A DNA stretch of 64,000 nucleotides from Clarkia xantiana subsp. parviflora (Eukaryota > Streptophyta > Magnoliopsida > Myrtales > Onagraceae), in NCBI GenBank assembly GCA_036873135.1, contig JAPTYO010000007.1:24038763-24102762 (forward strand). The letters are read 5' to 3'. Positions 47,173-58,018 of this stretch are shown in pieces (position 1 is the stretch's first letter; each line of letters starts with the position of its first letter). Position numbers and translations under genes: made by a program. Under the pieces are notes generated by a model. The model was given only the letters and a program-made list of their open reading frames with translations, was not told the DNA's origin and did no database searches.

Positions 47173-48280
47173 GGACTCAGCAAAAGGTATAATTAACCGA
47201 ACACATAATATTGTATCTATAATATCTACTTTCTAATTTATGGGTAATAATGTACACGGTGTTTAATAGTTGTGTCTTCACCTCTAGCCACAGCTACAAA
47301 CCTCGACTGACCAAAACTCCGGAAAAACGTAGTATTTTCTTGAAGTAGATGAAAGGTGTAGAAGAGAATCAAATCGAGCTGCATATTATATATCTGTGGG
47401 AAGGCTCACAACATCTTTTACAGTAAGTACAACACACCTAACTAGCTTGACAATATTATTTGCTATGATTATTGTTATCGATATTGCTGTAAAGTCTTTG
47501 ATGAGCTCGGCTGCGGCGGAGCTGTTTGACTTGGTGGTTGTTATATTCGCAGTAAAAAAAATTCACAACTTGCACAAGGTTGGGCATCCAATATAATCGT
47601 CATACAGTGAATGAATGAATCAAGGTGTGTGCATTCCATCAATGACATATAATTATTACTTTCGTCTAATCGATACATTAACACATATCTTAATATTCGC
47701 TCGATGTATGTTATGATAAGAGCATATTTATCTGACTTTGTCATTACATGTTATGTTGTTATTATTTGTATTATACTTATGTTTCGTTTGAGTTTCTAAC
47801 CGGCGATTATATATTTATTTGTTTTCTGATAGGTAGTGTGATTCTACAATTTGCTGCTTATACTATATTGAGCTTTTATTCTCCGTATGATAATGTAATA
47901 ACAAAAGGTATGCAGTGTTCTTCTATTTTTATAATTTATTTTAACTAAGCATACATTCATAACAGAAAACCTTAGCTTATTAGTAAAATTGAAAAAAGTT
48001 TCAGTTGGCATGCAAATCACAATAAACACTTATCTATAATTTGTTAATGTTAATTGACCAGGACAGTTTCTCATCAATTTCGGTAAGATTAAATCACTTT
48101 TATTATAATTAATCAACAATCACAAAATATAAATATTTTCTATTGTTGATTTGCACATTTGTTTCTTTGATTTTTTTAGGGTTACATTACGCAATATAGT
48201 TATGTCTTTAGCATGATTATTGGATTTCTTGGTGACATGAGACACATGTCACACTTCATCAATTAAGACGATCGGAAAGA
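47173..48280 (+). other. Possible captured gene fragment inside the Helitron
   Basis: Short coding-like stretches each end at good splice donors: an ATG at 47173 (MDSAK, then gtataa), a segment near 47350-47420 (GVEENQIELHIIYLWEGSQHLLQ) before gtaagt, and a hydrophobic stretch (ILFAMIIVIDIAVKSL) with an Ala-rich tail near 47460-47560. I cannot identify the parent gene. No continuous product is supported. Confidence 0.3.
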
Positions 48281-48977
48281 ATGCTATAGTATATGTCGAC
48301 TCAAGCTATCTTGATCGTAGTAATGCCTAACTCCTTATTTTATATTTATTTTCGCATTCAAAATGCATGGATATATCATTTAAATATAAACTTTTAACTA
48401 TTTTATTCTTTATTTTGCGTAGATGTTAAAATATGATACATTTTTTTTCTTTTTGAATTTGCACTTACCCGGTATTTATATGTAGAAACCTAATTAAATA
48501 TATATGTAGGAACCTAATTAAATTAGGAAACGATCTCGGTTTGTATAGGCTTTGAAGTGCATATATTTTTATCAAGAAAAAAACTACATATATATTTGAA
48601 ATTTATAATTAAGTCATTCACTCATTTAAAATTTATTAAATAATTAACAGATTTTTATTAACTAATTTGAATAAGAAAAGATTAAAATTATTCAACAAAT
48701 ATAAACTAACAAAAATGAGTAGATGTTACAATTGCAAATTCTATATTATATTAGTTATATGTATAATAAGAGTGATATATATTGTTGACTATTTCACTAC
48801 TGTTAAATATTTTAAATTATAATTAGTATTAAATACTTTAATTAAATTAATGTATTATTATTAATTAATTTTATATCAAAAAAACATATTAAATTTTTAA
48901 ATAGTTGTTAATATATAATTGCATATTCAATAAATTAAAATAACTTAATTTTTTTAATTGAATTTTTACTCTGAACT

Positions 48978-48994
48978 CCCGCGCGGTGCGCGGG
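48978..48994 (+). terminator. Helitron 3' terminal hairpin
   Basis: A perfect 7-bp GC stem with a 3-nt loop, 8 nt upstream of the terminal CTAG. In Helitrons such a hairpin marks the end of rolling-circle strand transfer. Confidence 0.8.
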
Positions 48995-49014
48995 GTTAGT
49001 GGCTAGTGTATATA

Positions 49015-49340
49015 TTATTTGATATATGGACCAACCGTTAAAACGAGTTGTGTTCCCTGTAGGCGACCTGAGGTCGAAACCCGCCGGAGACGCCACTTTG
49101 GGGAGGGCTTTAACCTTAACGCTCCCGACCTGAAATATGTAAATATATCAAAAACAAAATTATATAATTTAAAAAAATGGTCAATCATTTCATAATAAAA
49201 TTCCTAAACAATCATATATACAAAAATAAGGAAAATTGTTTCTATCCGATTAATCATTATTATTGATTTTTTTCTTTTAACCCGTAATTTTTTATAAAAC
49301 AAATTCTCTTTAGCTATTTTTTACATCCTAAAGTCTAAAC
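49015..49340. other. Spacer with possible SINE-like segment
   Basis: About 49020-49140 is GC-richer and contains gaggtcgaaaccc, which resembles a Pol III B box (GGTTCGANNCC). Without a clear A box or A-tail the SINE assignment is weak. The rest is AT-rich spacer up to the Gypsy target duplication ggaac. Confidence 0.3.
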
Positions 49341-49345
49341 GGAAC

Positions 49346-50065
49346 TGTTTCGACCAAGTTAACGCGGGCTGTCCGCTAATTAACTTATCGATGTCTTCGG
49401 GTTGGGTGCGAGTTTGTTTGGGCCAAGTCCGTCTTCTAGGGTCGTGCGCGGGCCTTTGGCTTCGTCTTCAAGATCGCACTAAGTCCTTTGGGAGAGGAGC
49501 ATTACCGAGCAACTCCCGTGGGGAGGGGGGAGGTGCTTGGTGTGCTCACTCCGACGGTCAACATTAGACAGTTCTAGAGAGAGAAAGTTTAGAGAGAGGT
49601 CAGAGCTTTTCCCAATTCTCACCCAAAGTGACTTGGAAATGTTTACCCCCAAGGTGGCTATTTATAGGCAACCTTGGACCGTAAGCCGGTTTTGGCCCGG
49701 TTCAATGTGGAAATGTGAACCGGGATGCAGGGGAGAGCTTTGGGAAAAGGACTCTGACGCGCGTCTCAGGCGGCTGTCACGAGCGGGACGCGCGCGCCTT
49801 TGAAACATAGGTCTCGGACACATAGGAGTTAGTTAAAAATCGGGTCTCTTATACATTCGAGACAAAATGGGGGGTGTGCGCGACACCCCCGAGGTGCTAA
49901 GCTTACCCGGAATTTTCCGGGTAAGCCCCCCGGGGGTGCCGGGCAAGTTCACGACTTGCCCGGTTTCCACCGGTTAGCTCGAAATTGGGTTTCGTAGTGG
50001 GTCTTACGCGCGTGTATGAGGTCCGAATAATTAAAACCGAACCCGAATCATGCGTATATCCATCA
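49346..50065 (-). repeat. 3' LTR of the first Tat-like element
   Basis: Lacks a 30-bp segment found in the right LTR at about 55686-55715 (ctctctcgctagctgtccgt and on). A TATA-like ctatttatag (49658-49667) sits in the centre of an inverted repeat, CCAAGGT and ACCTTGG. Confidence 0.92.
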
Positions 50066-50082
50066 CTTGCCCCCGAGTTAAA
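50066..50082 (-). promoter_or_regulatory. Polypurine tract of the first Tat-like element
   Basis: The minus strand reads TTTAACTCGGGGGCAAG, directly before the TGATGG start of the 3' LTR. The second element has an equivalent CTCGGGGGAAAA tract after 57189. Confidence 0.65.
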
Positions 50083-50737
50083 TAATGGCTTGACCTTTGT
50101 TTAACTCTATTTTAAGATAGGGTATACGCGTGATTCGGGTCGTCTGCTCACCTTGAGTTTTGACCTACCAATGGTGGATACGCGCGGCTCAGACGAGCTT
50201 CTTGCCTTAGTTTTTTGAGATGGTCATGCTTGACAACTACGCAAAGGGTTAGTAGCACAACGGACTACAAGTGATATGATAAATGTGGTTTTGGAAAAAA
50301 TGAGGCGTGAGCACACATGAGATTTTTCGGGTTTGTAAGATGATTGGATACGTATGGAACGTTCATGCCATGACTAATTATACTAAAACGATAATAAATC
50401 ATGAAAGTTTTGATAAAACGTTTTTCATGCAATATGATGGTTTTCGGGAGCCCGTCGTCCGAGACGGCCATCTTGACGGCGAGACGACGGTTTTAGTAAA
50501 TGAAATAATGCCGGGTTTGGAAAATCACATGTGATGGACTTGATACGAAAAATCATAAAAATAATGTTTTCAAGTAGTTGAGACCATTTGAAGTAACTTA
50601 GTCAAATTTAGCTAAGTCACTTGATGGTGAAAATCCAAGTTATCAACAACTTTTTTAAAAAATGGAGGGTGGATGTGAGTGTACCTCTTGGATGTATGGT
50701 GCTTGTTAGGTTGTGTAGTCCCCCCTCTTTGTGATAG

Positions 50738-50747
50738 TTTATAAAAC
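50738..50747 (+). promoter_or_regulatory. TATA-like box of the antisense gene
   Basis: tttataaaac lies about 85 bp upstream of a GC-rich leader (about 50821-51019) that ends at a good donor (cg|gtaatg). The sibling element has a TATA box and GC-rich, donor-terminated leader in the same arrangement (57732-58018). This supports a separate promoter for the antisense gene. Confidence 0.5.
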
Positions 50748-51955
50748 TATACACATTTGAATAGGTTGTTGAGAGGGTTTTGGAGAGGTTTTAGGGTAGT
50801 GATTTAGGAGAACCACCTTAGGGCCCTAGCATCACCCTATTCCGGCCGGCAACCGCCAGGACCAGCACCGGCCAGAGCACGGCGGCCCAGCGGCGGCGCG
50901 GCGCGGCAGTTGCGGCGGCAGGAGCGGCGGCGATAGGCGGGGCGGCGGCTGCAGCTCGGCGGGCCGATTTCGGGCTCAATTCGACCCGTTTTCGGGTCAT
51001 TCTTGTCGGGTATTGATCGGTAATGTCCTCTCCTTCCTTTTCTTGATATTAATTGGACCTTTAAGGCTGCAAATTTCGAATTTTAATAAGGTGCATGATA
51101 GGTGTTCGATGAAATGCCTAAGTGAAATTTTGGCTTGATTTTTCAAAATTCGTTCTTGGCCAAACTCTAAATGTAGATAGATAGAGTTATGGTTAGTGAA
51201 CTCCCTTTGTGAAGAGGCCCTTAGGTTTCGGTCAACCGAGGTGAAATCGTGGAGGTTCGAAATCGGACATATTCGAGCAAAAAGTTCGACCCTTTGTATT
51301 TTGATGTGGGTGACTTGATATGATGCCCCCGAGTGTGATAATGACTCCTCGATTATTTGTGAGTAGATAGTCATGCCCCCGGAGTTTAGGCGATCGCTCG
51401 GTAGCTCGTGCTTATCGGTGGCTTAGTTGACCCGAATGCTCTTTGAATTGTTCGGGTAGGGGTAAGTTTCCCCGTGACATGTAATGGGCTTGCTTAAGTG
51501 TATTGGAGCTGCTTGTATGTGCCCCCAGGGCCTTGAGCCGTTTTGGGGATAAAATTTGATCGAAATGTGGTCGGATGGCATTTTGGTAATTATGACCAAC
51601 TTTGCATGTCTTGGATTTCTTTAGCTCTTGAACTTATCGCTTTGTGGAATGCTTGAATACCTGTGTCACATTGCACAAATATATGGAATTTTTGTTAGTG
51701 GGTGGCCTAGGCCTTTGGTGAGCGTAGGGACTTTTGACTCCCGAGCGGGAGGGTCCCTAGCTGTTTGCTTGCGGACAGTTGGTCTGTTGGGTTGGATGCC
51801 CTCGAAAAGGGCTTGGTGAATGGTGTTGATACGTGGCCCTGGTTTTTGATTGAGTTGTGTATGGTTTTTGCAGGGTTTGGTTGACGGGCTTGCAAGCGCG
51901 TGTCTTTGATACTTAGAGTGTTCCTGGTAGGCAACGGTTTCTGCTTCTTCACGCA

Positions 51956-53745
51956 ATGAGTAAGTCTCATCACTCTGTTTCGGATAACATTGATGGGGAG
52001 GTTGATGAGGGCACCATGGATTCCGATTCCGGGTCTCGAAGCGGTGTGCTTTTGGGACCGTCGGGTAACCGCGTAATACTGGAGAAGACCCAAATGTTTT
52101 TTCCCAACAAGCTCCCACGTTCCAAGTTCGATCTCTATGTCTCGACCCGGGGCTGGTGTCCCGGCATAGAGGTCTCGTATCCTTGGGACGACGTGAAGGG
52201 GGTCGAATTTGGTCGGCCCACCGTTCCTCCGGCTGAATACGAGGTTGTTTATCTTTCACAGTTCCGAGAAGGGCTGCGCTTTCCTTATTGTCAGGATCTG
52301 GCCCGCCTTTGTCGACATTACAGGATTTCTCCCGTCTCTATCACTCCACCGGGGTTTAGAGCTTGGACATGTTTCCGGGTGCAGTGTCATCTAAACTCTT
52401 GGGATTACTCGATAGTGCTTTTTCGAGCCTTCTATCGCCTGGGCAAGGCAGATGAGTCTGGGATGTGTACTTTCACCTTGCGTTGGCCTCACATGACCGA
52501 GAAGGGATTCTCCTCCCTTGGCTTGCGCAGGGCGGGGTGGAATACTGAGGCGCGGTTCTGCGAAAAATCGGACACTTCCCAGAACAAATGGAAGTGTCAG
52601 TACTTTTTTATAAAGGATGCGGGCACGACTTGGACGACTTCTCACATAGTGGATGCCGACCCCGTTCCGCGTTTTCAGGAGTTCTCCGATACAGACAAGG
52701 TTGCTTTGAAGAAGATTCACACGGCGAATAGGGCGGGGGAGTACAGCCCCCTTTATCGTGCTTCCGACGCCGAGCTGCTCGCGGCGGGCATTCATGTACG
52801 TCCTTCGGGGGATGAGTTGGTATGTTTTGAAGTTTCGTAACATTTGTTCCTGTTTCCTTGTAGGTTGGTTTCTTAACAGACGCCCCTGTTTACAGGGCGG
52901 AGTCGCAGGCGGATCTCCTCAGACTGTTCCCGGCCTCGGCGACACTCCTCCTGTTGGCCCGGGTATGGGACTTGTGCCTTTAAAGGTTTCGTTGAGATTT
53001 TTCCCCATGCTAACATGCTAATGGTCTTTTTGTGGTTGTCTTTGCAGGCTTGGTATTCCCGACGGCGGGGGGAGTTGCACCTGTCCGAGAGAATGATGCT
53101 GACGTCCGTTCCCCGAGCGATCATAAGAGGTCGACGTCTGGCGGCATGCCTCTTGCTCCTTCCTGCGACAAAGGGAAGGGGCCAATGTATGCGGATTCGA
53201 CCATGCCTGTCCCCCGGTCGGGGAGCGGCCGTTCAGCGGAGGTGCCTTCCTTGACAGGTGACTGTGGTTGACTTCTTGTTGTATTGGTATAGTTTGCCTT
53301 CTCCTAATGTGTTTGCTTTTGATGTGTAGTTGTTCCTACTCCTCCAGCTCTTCGCAAGTCTGATCTGATGTGTCGGCTTGATCGGGATGTGTCCGGGAAC
53401 GAGTGGACTCCCTACTCTCAGTCTGCTATTCGCTTTCCCAAGGATGTTTCCTTGAGCACACCTGCTGTCGGTGTGCGTGTGGTTCAGCGGTCTGTTCCGC
53501 CGGCTGACCGCAAGAAGTGCCCCCGTGACCCTGAGGCTGCTTTGAAGTGTGTTGAGGAGTCGCTCGCGCGCTTTGCTCCTGTACGTTGTTTTCTTTTTAT
53601 GTTGGATCTATCATGTTTGTCTGGCTTCTTTGTGTGTGATGTGCTTGTGTTGTTGTTGCAGGTGAATGCCGTGATGACCAACCTTTCCTCCTTTGGCGTG
53701 AATTTTCTTTTCACCTTCTCAATCTTTCCCCCCTGGTCGACGTAG
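51956..53745 (+). CDS. Retroelement antisense gene (Transposase_28/gypsy-type domain)
   Basis: Encoded opposite to gag. The first coding exon (51956-52819) opens MSKSHHSVSDNIDG, acidic and Ser-rich. It then carries a domain (REGLRFPYCQDLARLCRHYRIS through LNSWDYSIVLFRAFYRL to FTLRWP) that I recognise as the plant 'putative gypsy type transposon' domain (Pfam Transposase_28), found in additional ORFs of Tat elements. Further exons are likely at about 52896-52960, 53048-53257, 53330-53580 and from 53662, each with GT/AG borders. The sibling at 59-61 kb has parallel exons, supporting splicing. It is cut off near 53705-53745, where homology to the sibling's coiled-coil exon ends and gag begins. 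The first exon is fully open. Function is unknown. Exact later exon borders are tentative. Confidence 0.7.
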
Positions 53746-55499
53746 TGCTTAAGTCCGCCTTCTTGTATGATTCGATTGATTTGGAACTTAAGGCTTCTAC
53801 AGTCGTCAGTTTCATGGCCGTTGACTTCGTGGCTTTCACACCACTTGTCTTGCTCTTTCCCTAGGTGGCCCTTTCTGAAACCGAATGGCTCTCTCCAGAG
53901 GTTTTGCTCTTTCATTTCTTTCAGTATGACACTCAGGGGAGCGTTCAAAGGGATTAGCTCAATGGTGTTGACGTCTGGATTCTTGTCTTCTTCAATGTTG
54001 AATGTTCTCTTCTGGGGCGGAGTCCACTGTTTTTTTTTGGGGGTTTGGTTCTGCTTCAGGGGGCTTGGCTTACTCTCATCTTTCTTGTTGCCGGGCTTAA
54101 CCCAATTGTCCCGGGCTGTCATCTTGTAGTGCTCAGCATCAATGTACTCTTTTACTCTTGCCACGAGTTCTTCCATTGTTTCCACCGGCCTTGTAGAAAG
54201 CTTTTGGCCCAAGTCGTACCCGTGCCTACCCAGGTTTCTGACAAAGGCATGGATGATTTCTATCTCTGCGATGTTCGTTTGAATTTCCGAGATGTTTTGA
54301 TTAAACCGAATGTAGTAGCTTGCGAGGGACTCATTCCACTCCTGCTTGACGTCATCCAAGGCATTTGATCATTTGACGATTGAACGTTCTCCCATGTAAC
54401 GGTGGATGAACTTTTCTTTGAGGGACTGCCACGAGTCTATGCTCTTCTTTGGCAGGGAGAAGAGCCAGTGTGCAGCTGGTCCGCCTAATGTTTGGGGGAA
54501 TGTCATGGCTATGTGGTGAGGGTTGTCTGTCCTCCCCAAAAGCATTGCTTCATGTCTGTCCTCTATCGGGTCTCCCTTGCCTCGGTACTTTTCCGGCCTT
54601 AGATTATACAGTGCGTCTGGGACGCGACTGTACACCAGCTCGTCAGTGAAAGGGTGGGATGTGGTGTCCACCAACGTGTTCATCCCTCTCATTTTCCTTT
54701 GCTTTATCTTCTTTTCAATCAGCTTTTCAAGCATCTCCTCCGTCAACCCGGTGACTGGGTTACCCTGATTTGGGGGGCATGCTTCTTGTCCCATGCTTGC
54801 GCCTTGTTGGGGAAATTGCGCATGCGTCGGGTTGTACTGAGAATATCCACCTTGATATCCCTGGAATGTCTGAGACGGCTGCCTCCAGGCTCCTTCATTG
54901 AATGGCCCTGCTTGGTAGGGTGTTTGGGAGTGCGAGAGCTCCTGTCTTGTCCCTTGTTGGGGGAACTGCCTGCTTTGCTGTGCATTCCCGTGAAAGGTCG
55001 GGGTTTTTGAGATTGTAGGGCCTCTCTGCTGAGGCGCATTCATTGGAGGCGCCTACCTTGGTGGCGGGGGCATATTTGCTTGTTGCGCGGGAGGGGGCGG
55101 TGGCGCCCCGTATCCTTGGTTGCGCAGGGCCTCTCTGAGATGAAGCAGCTGTTCGAGTGCCGCCATCATTTCTGGGGTGACTGCGGGCGCAGCCTGTGCC
55201 CCTGGTGCCTGATTGTATGCCCCAGCATTTGGCATTCCGTATGGTTGCTCCTGCGTGTTGAAGGTTTGATGGGCGAAGCCTGGAGGAGCGTCGGTTTGCT
55301 GTGTGCCCCCTTGCGCGTTACTCCGAGAGTGTACGCTTCTTGTTGGCATAGACGAGGCGACTGAGGCCTCGCCTTGGCTCTGCGGAGGGTCTCTCTGCGG
55401 AGGAGGTCTCATGCTTGACTCCGGGGCCGGAGTTTTCCTTGGACGTCCTGGTCCTCTTTTCTTCGTCTTAGTCGGCGGTGGCTGCTCGTTGCTTGCCAT
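53745..55499 (-). pseudogene. Tat-like Gypsy gag with two in-frame stops
   Basis: The frame opens at 55499 (MASNEQPPPTKTKKRGPGRP) and continues in one frame to about 53745, interrupted by TAG at 55053-55055 and TGA at 54369-54371. The N-terminus is basic and Pro/Gln-rich. A Retrotrans_gag core follows (GPAAHWLFSLPKKSIDSWQS, then KFIHRYMGER) and continues after the second stop (SLASYYIRFNQ, then MEELVARVKEYIDAEHYKM). A Cys/His motif, WCESHEVNGHETDDC, is shared with both other Gypsy copies here. Downstream of about 53745 the open frame merely reads the antisense gene backwards and is not gag. Both stops could be single-base changes. The copy is otherwise well preserved. Confidence 0.85.
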
Positions 55500-55524
55500 G
55501 CTTTTGGTCTTGAGGGTGATCCGC

Positions 55525-55535
55525 GGACGGCGCCA
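55525..55535 (-). promoter_or_regulatory. Primer-binding site of the first Tat-like element
   Basis: The minus strand reads TGGCGCCGTCC two bases after the LTR end GAAACA. TGGCGCCG is the core of Tat/Athila-type primer sites. Confidence 0.8.
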
Positions 55536-55537
55536 AG

Positions 55538-56287
55538 TGTTTCGACCAAGTTAACGCGGGCTGTCCGCTGAGTAACTTATCGATGTCTTCGGGTTGGGTG
55601 CGAGTTTGTTTGGGCCAAGTCCGTCTTCTAGGGTCGTGCGCGGGCCTTTGGCTTCGTCTTCAAGATCGCACTAAGTCCTTTGGGCTCTCTCGCTAGCTGT
55701 CCGTCCGTACCTGCGAGAGGAGCATTACCGAGCAACTCCCGTGGGGAGGGGGGAGGTGCTTGGTGTGCTCACTCCGACGGTCAACATTAGACAGTTCTAG
55801 AGAGAGAAAGTTTAGAGAGAGGTCAGAGCTTTTCCCAATTCTCACCCAAAGTGACTTGGAAATGTTTACCCCCAAGGTGGCTATTTATAGGCAACCTTGG
55901 ACCGTAAGCCGGTTTTGGCCCGGTTCAATGTGGAAATGTGAACCGGGATGCAGGGGAGAGCTTTGGGAAAAGGACTCTGACGCGCGTCTCAGGCGGCTGT
56001 CACGAGCGGGACGCGCGCGCCTTTGAAACATAGGTCTCGGACACATAGGAGTTAGTTAAAAATCGGGTCTCCTATACATTCGAGACAAAATGGGGGGTGT
56101 GCGCGACACCCCCGAGGTGCTAAGCTTACCCGGAAATTCCGGGTAAGCCCCCCGGGGGTGCCGGGCAAGTTCGCGACTTGCCCGGTTTCCACCGGTTAGC
56201 TCGAAATTGGGTTTTGTAGTGGGTCTTACGCGCGTGTATGAGGTCCGAATAATTAAAACCGAACCCGAATCATGCGTATATCCATCA
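55538..56287 (-). repeat. 5' LTR of the first Tat-like element
   Basis: Direct repeat of 49346-50065 with 30 extra bases. TATA-like motif complement at 55881-55890, giving CTATAAATAG on the coding strand, within the same inverted repeat. Confidence 0.92.
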
Positions 56288-56292
56288 GGAAC

Positions 56293-56564
56293 AAACATTT
56301 AGCGGAACATTTCCGAATCTTAAAAAACGAACACCTCAGATAATAATACTAAGATAGTAATTGTTGGATACTTGCTTAGATTTGAAACATACGGAAGCTC
56401 GGTTCTCTCAAGCTAAATTGCTTGAAATACTTGCCTTTAGATCACAAATTCATACCAAATCCGTAAAATTATTTGAATTTTGATGTAAAAGGTTTATAGA
56501 CGGATTTAACATTTTTTATCATATATCGCAATCACTTCCTTTTTTATTAAAAGACTAGACAGAG
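56293..56564. other. Spacer between the two Tat-like elements
   Basis: AT-rich host-like sequence of about 270 bp. No gene seen. Confidence 0.5.
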
Positions 56565-57189
56565 TGTCTGGTCCTGGTATGGACGTGTGAAAGCGCCGGG
56601 TTGCTAATATGTCGGGTCTTCGCACGTGTCCGGGAGTATTCGTCTCTGAATACCTGCACAAAGGGCACACCAAGCAGAGGGGGGGTGGAGTGTGATGAAC
56701 CCTCTCTGAAGCTTAAATTAGAATTTTAGAGAGAGAAAACTAGAGATAGGTCAGAGCTTCTGCGTCAACTTAATTGTGAAATGGGTGAGTGGATTCCCTT
56801 AAATAGGAGCTCCTAAACCCGAACCCGGTTTTGAACGGTCCGATGTCGGTTTAGTGTAAAATACGAACCGGGCGTAGATGGGAGTAAAGCTGACATTAGG
56901 AAGGTCCATACGTGTAGTGTGTACGTAAGGGTTTACGTGTCGTCAGGAGGAACAATCCGGACCACACGGGATATCGCGATAATCCGGAGTGGTCTGGGTT
57001 GTCAGGACAATCTGGACCTGGTCCGGATTGTTAGACAATCTGGACGAGGTTTTAGCCCGTGACGCGTACGCTCGCGTCCCGAACCTTTTTAAACTCGCGG
57101 GTGAATAATTTGAAGTCGTTGGTGGGTTTTACATGTAAACGAAGTCTGAATAATATAGAAACGAACCCGAATCGGACCTATACCCATCA
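56565..57189 (-). repeat. 3' LTR of the second Tat-like element
   Basis: Runs from TGTCTGGTCC to TATACCCATCA. It aligns in part with the first family LTR (the agagaggtcagagctt-like block, the gaacccgaatc end, the TATA region at 56798-56806). The left boundary is inferred from the TG and not confirmed, because the partner is off-window. Confidence 0.6.
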
Positions 57190-57731
57190 TTTTCCCCCGA
57201 GTCAAGTGGTGGTGCAGCCCCTGCTTGACTCTATTTTCGATAGAGTATACGTTTGATTTAAGTTCGGGTGTTATCTCGAGGTGGACTTACTATCCGTAGG
57301 CACGTGAGCCTTGATGTTACGCATCCCTCATTTTATTTAAACGGGACTGGTTGTATATGCCACATGGTTAGTACAGCAAGAATACGTGTATGACATATAT
57401 ATACATAATAACACAAGTCTATGTATGCAATCATGGGTACGAATGCTAACATGTATGCGAGCATGGTATACGCGCGTACGTGCGTTGGCGCGTGACGTGT
57501 AATGTCATGAAATTAAGTCATGTAAGTATGTGTATGTATATATGCAATGACATGGGTATAAGTATACGTGTGTCGGGATTGTAATAATAAGCATGTGACA
57601 TGGATATGCAAACGTGTGTATATAGACATGCATATATATATGTGCGTATATGTAAACATGTGTAAGTGTTATGAAATTCTCCCAGAAGTGTTAGAAGAAA
57701 TATGGAGAGGGGAGGATATTACACATAGGTA

Positions 57732-58018
57732 TATATAAGGGAGTATATGTAAACATCTCCACACTTTGTCTCCATATTTTAGAGTTGTCTTCTCATTTTC
57801 TTGAATTAAGTAATTTAGCACCCAAACCACTCATCCACACACATCCACCCATCATCGGCTGGCCACCCTTCACCGGCGACACGGCGGCGGCGAAGGCAAC
57901 ACGGCGGCGGCAGCTACAACGGTGGAGCGACGATGGGTTTCCGGCGACCAAAACGGGGTGTCTAACCTCGATTTTTGTGGCGATTCGGATTTTTGGGGTT
58001 GATTGGAACCATTTCCAG
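57732..58018 (+). promoter_or_regulatory. TATA box and GC-rich leader of the second antisense gene
   Basis: tatataag (57732-57739) is followed by a pyrimidine-rich start region and a GC-rich leader ending at a canonical donor, ccag|gtatga (58019). The first element has the same order at 50738-51019. Confidence 0.5.

Larger units (their letters stand above)
46617..49006 (+). mobile_element. Non-autonomous Helitron
   Basis: The 5' end TCTATTATATTATATTAATT follows a host A, and the 3' end CTAG (49003-49006) precedes a host T. This is the A|T insertion preference of Helitrons, with no target duplication. A GC hairpin CCCGCGC-ggt-GCGCGGG (48978-48994) stands 8 nt before CTAG, as expected of a Helitron 3' terminator. 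A palindromic tgacacgtgg/catgtca segment lies near the 5' end. There is no Rep/helicase ORF. The interior has spliced-looking segments that may be captured gene fragments. Confidence 0.8.
49346..56287 (-). mobile_element. Tat-like Ty3/Gypsy element lacking pol, with antisense gene
   Basis: LTRs 49346-50065 (720 bp) and 55538-56287 (750 bp) begin TGTTTCGACC and end TATATCCATCA. A perfect 5-bp duplication, ggaac, flanks the element (49341-49345 and 56288-56292). Minus-strand order: 5' LTR (right), TGGCGCCG primer site, gag, then immediately an extra gene on the opposite strand, polypurine tract, 3' LTR. No protease, reverse transcriptase, integrase or RNase H motif is visible. The LTRs differ mainly by a 30-bp indel plus a few substitutions, so insertion is recent. 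With neither pol nor an intact gag it would need helper proteins. Confidence 0.93.

Noticed and set aside
47396..47948. Two hydrophobic ORFs inside the Helitron as a membrane-protein gene
   Set aside because: The segments do not join into a supported exon chain with a start and stop. Treated as possible captured fragments only.
52391..52843. 150-residue minus-strand ORF opposite the antisense gene's first exon
   Set aside because: The plus frame carries the recognisable domain and is conserved in the sibling copy. The minus frame is a shadow.
54045..55554. Several plus-strand ORFs across the Tat-like gag
   Set aside because: Shadows of the gag frame, which has family-specific motifs and a Cys/His box on the minus strand.
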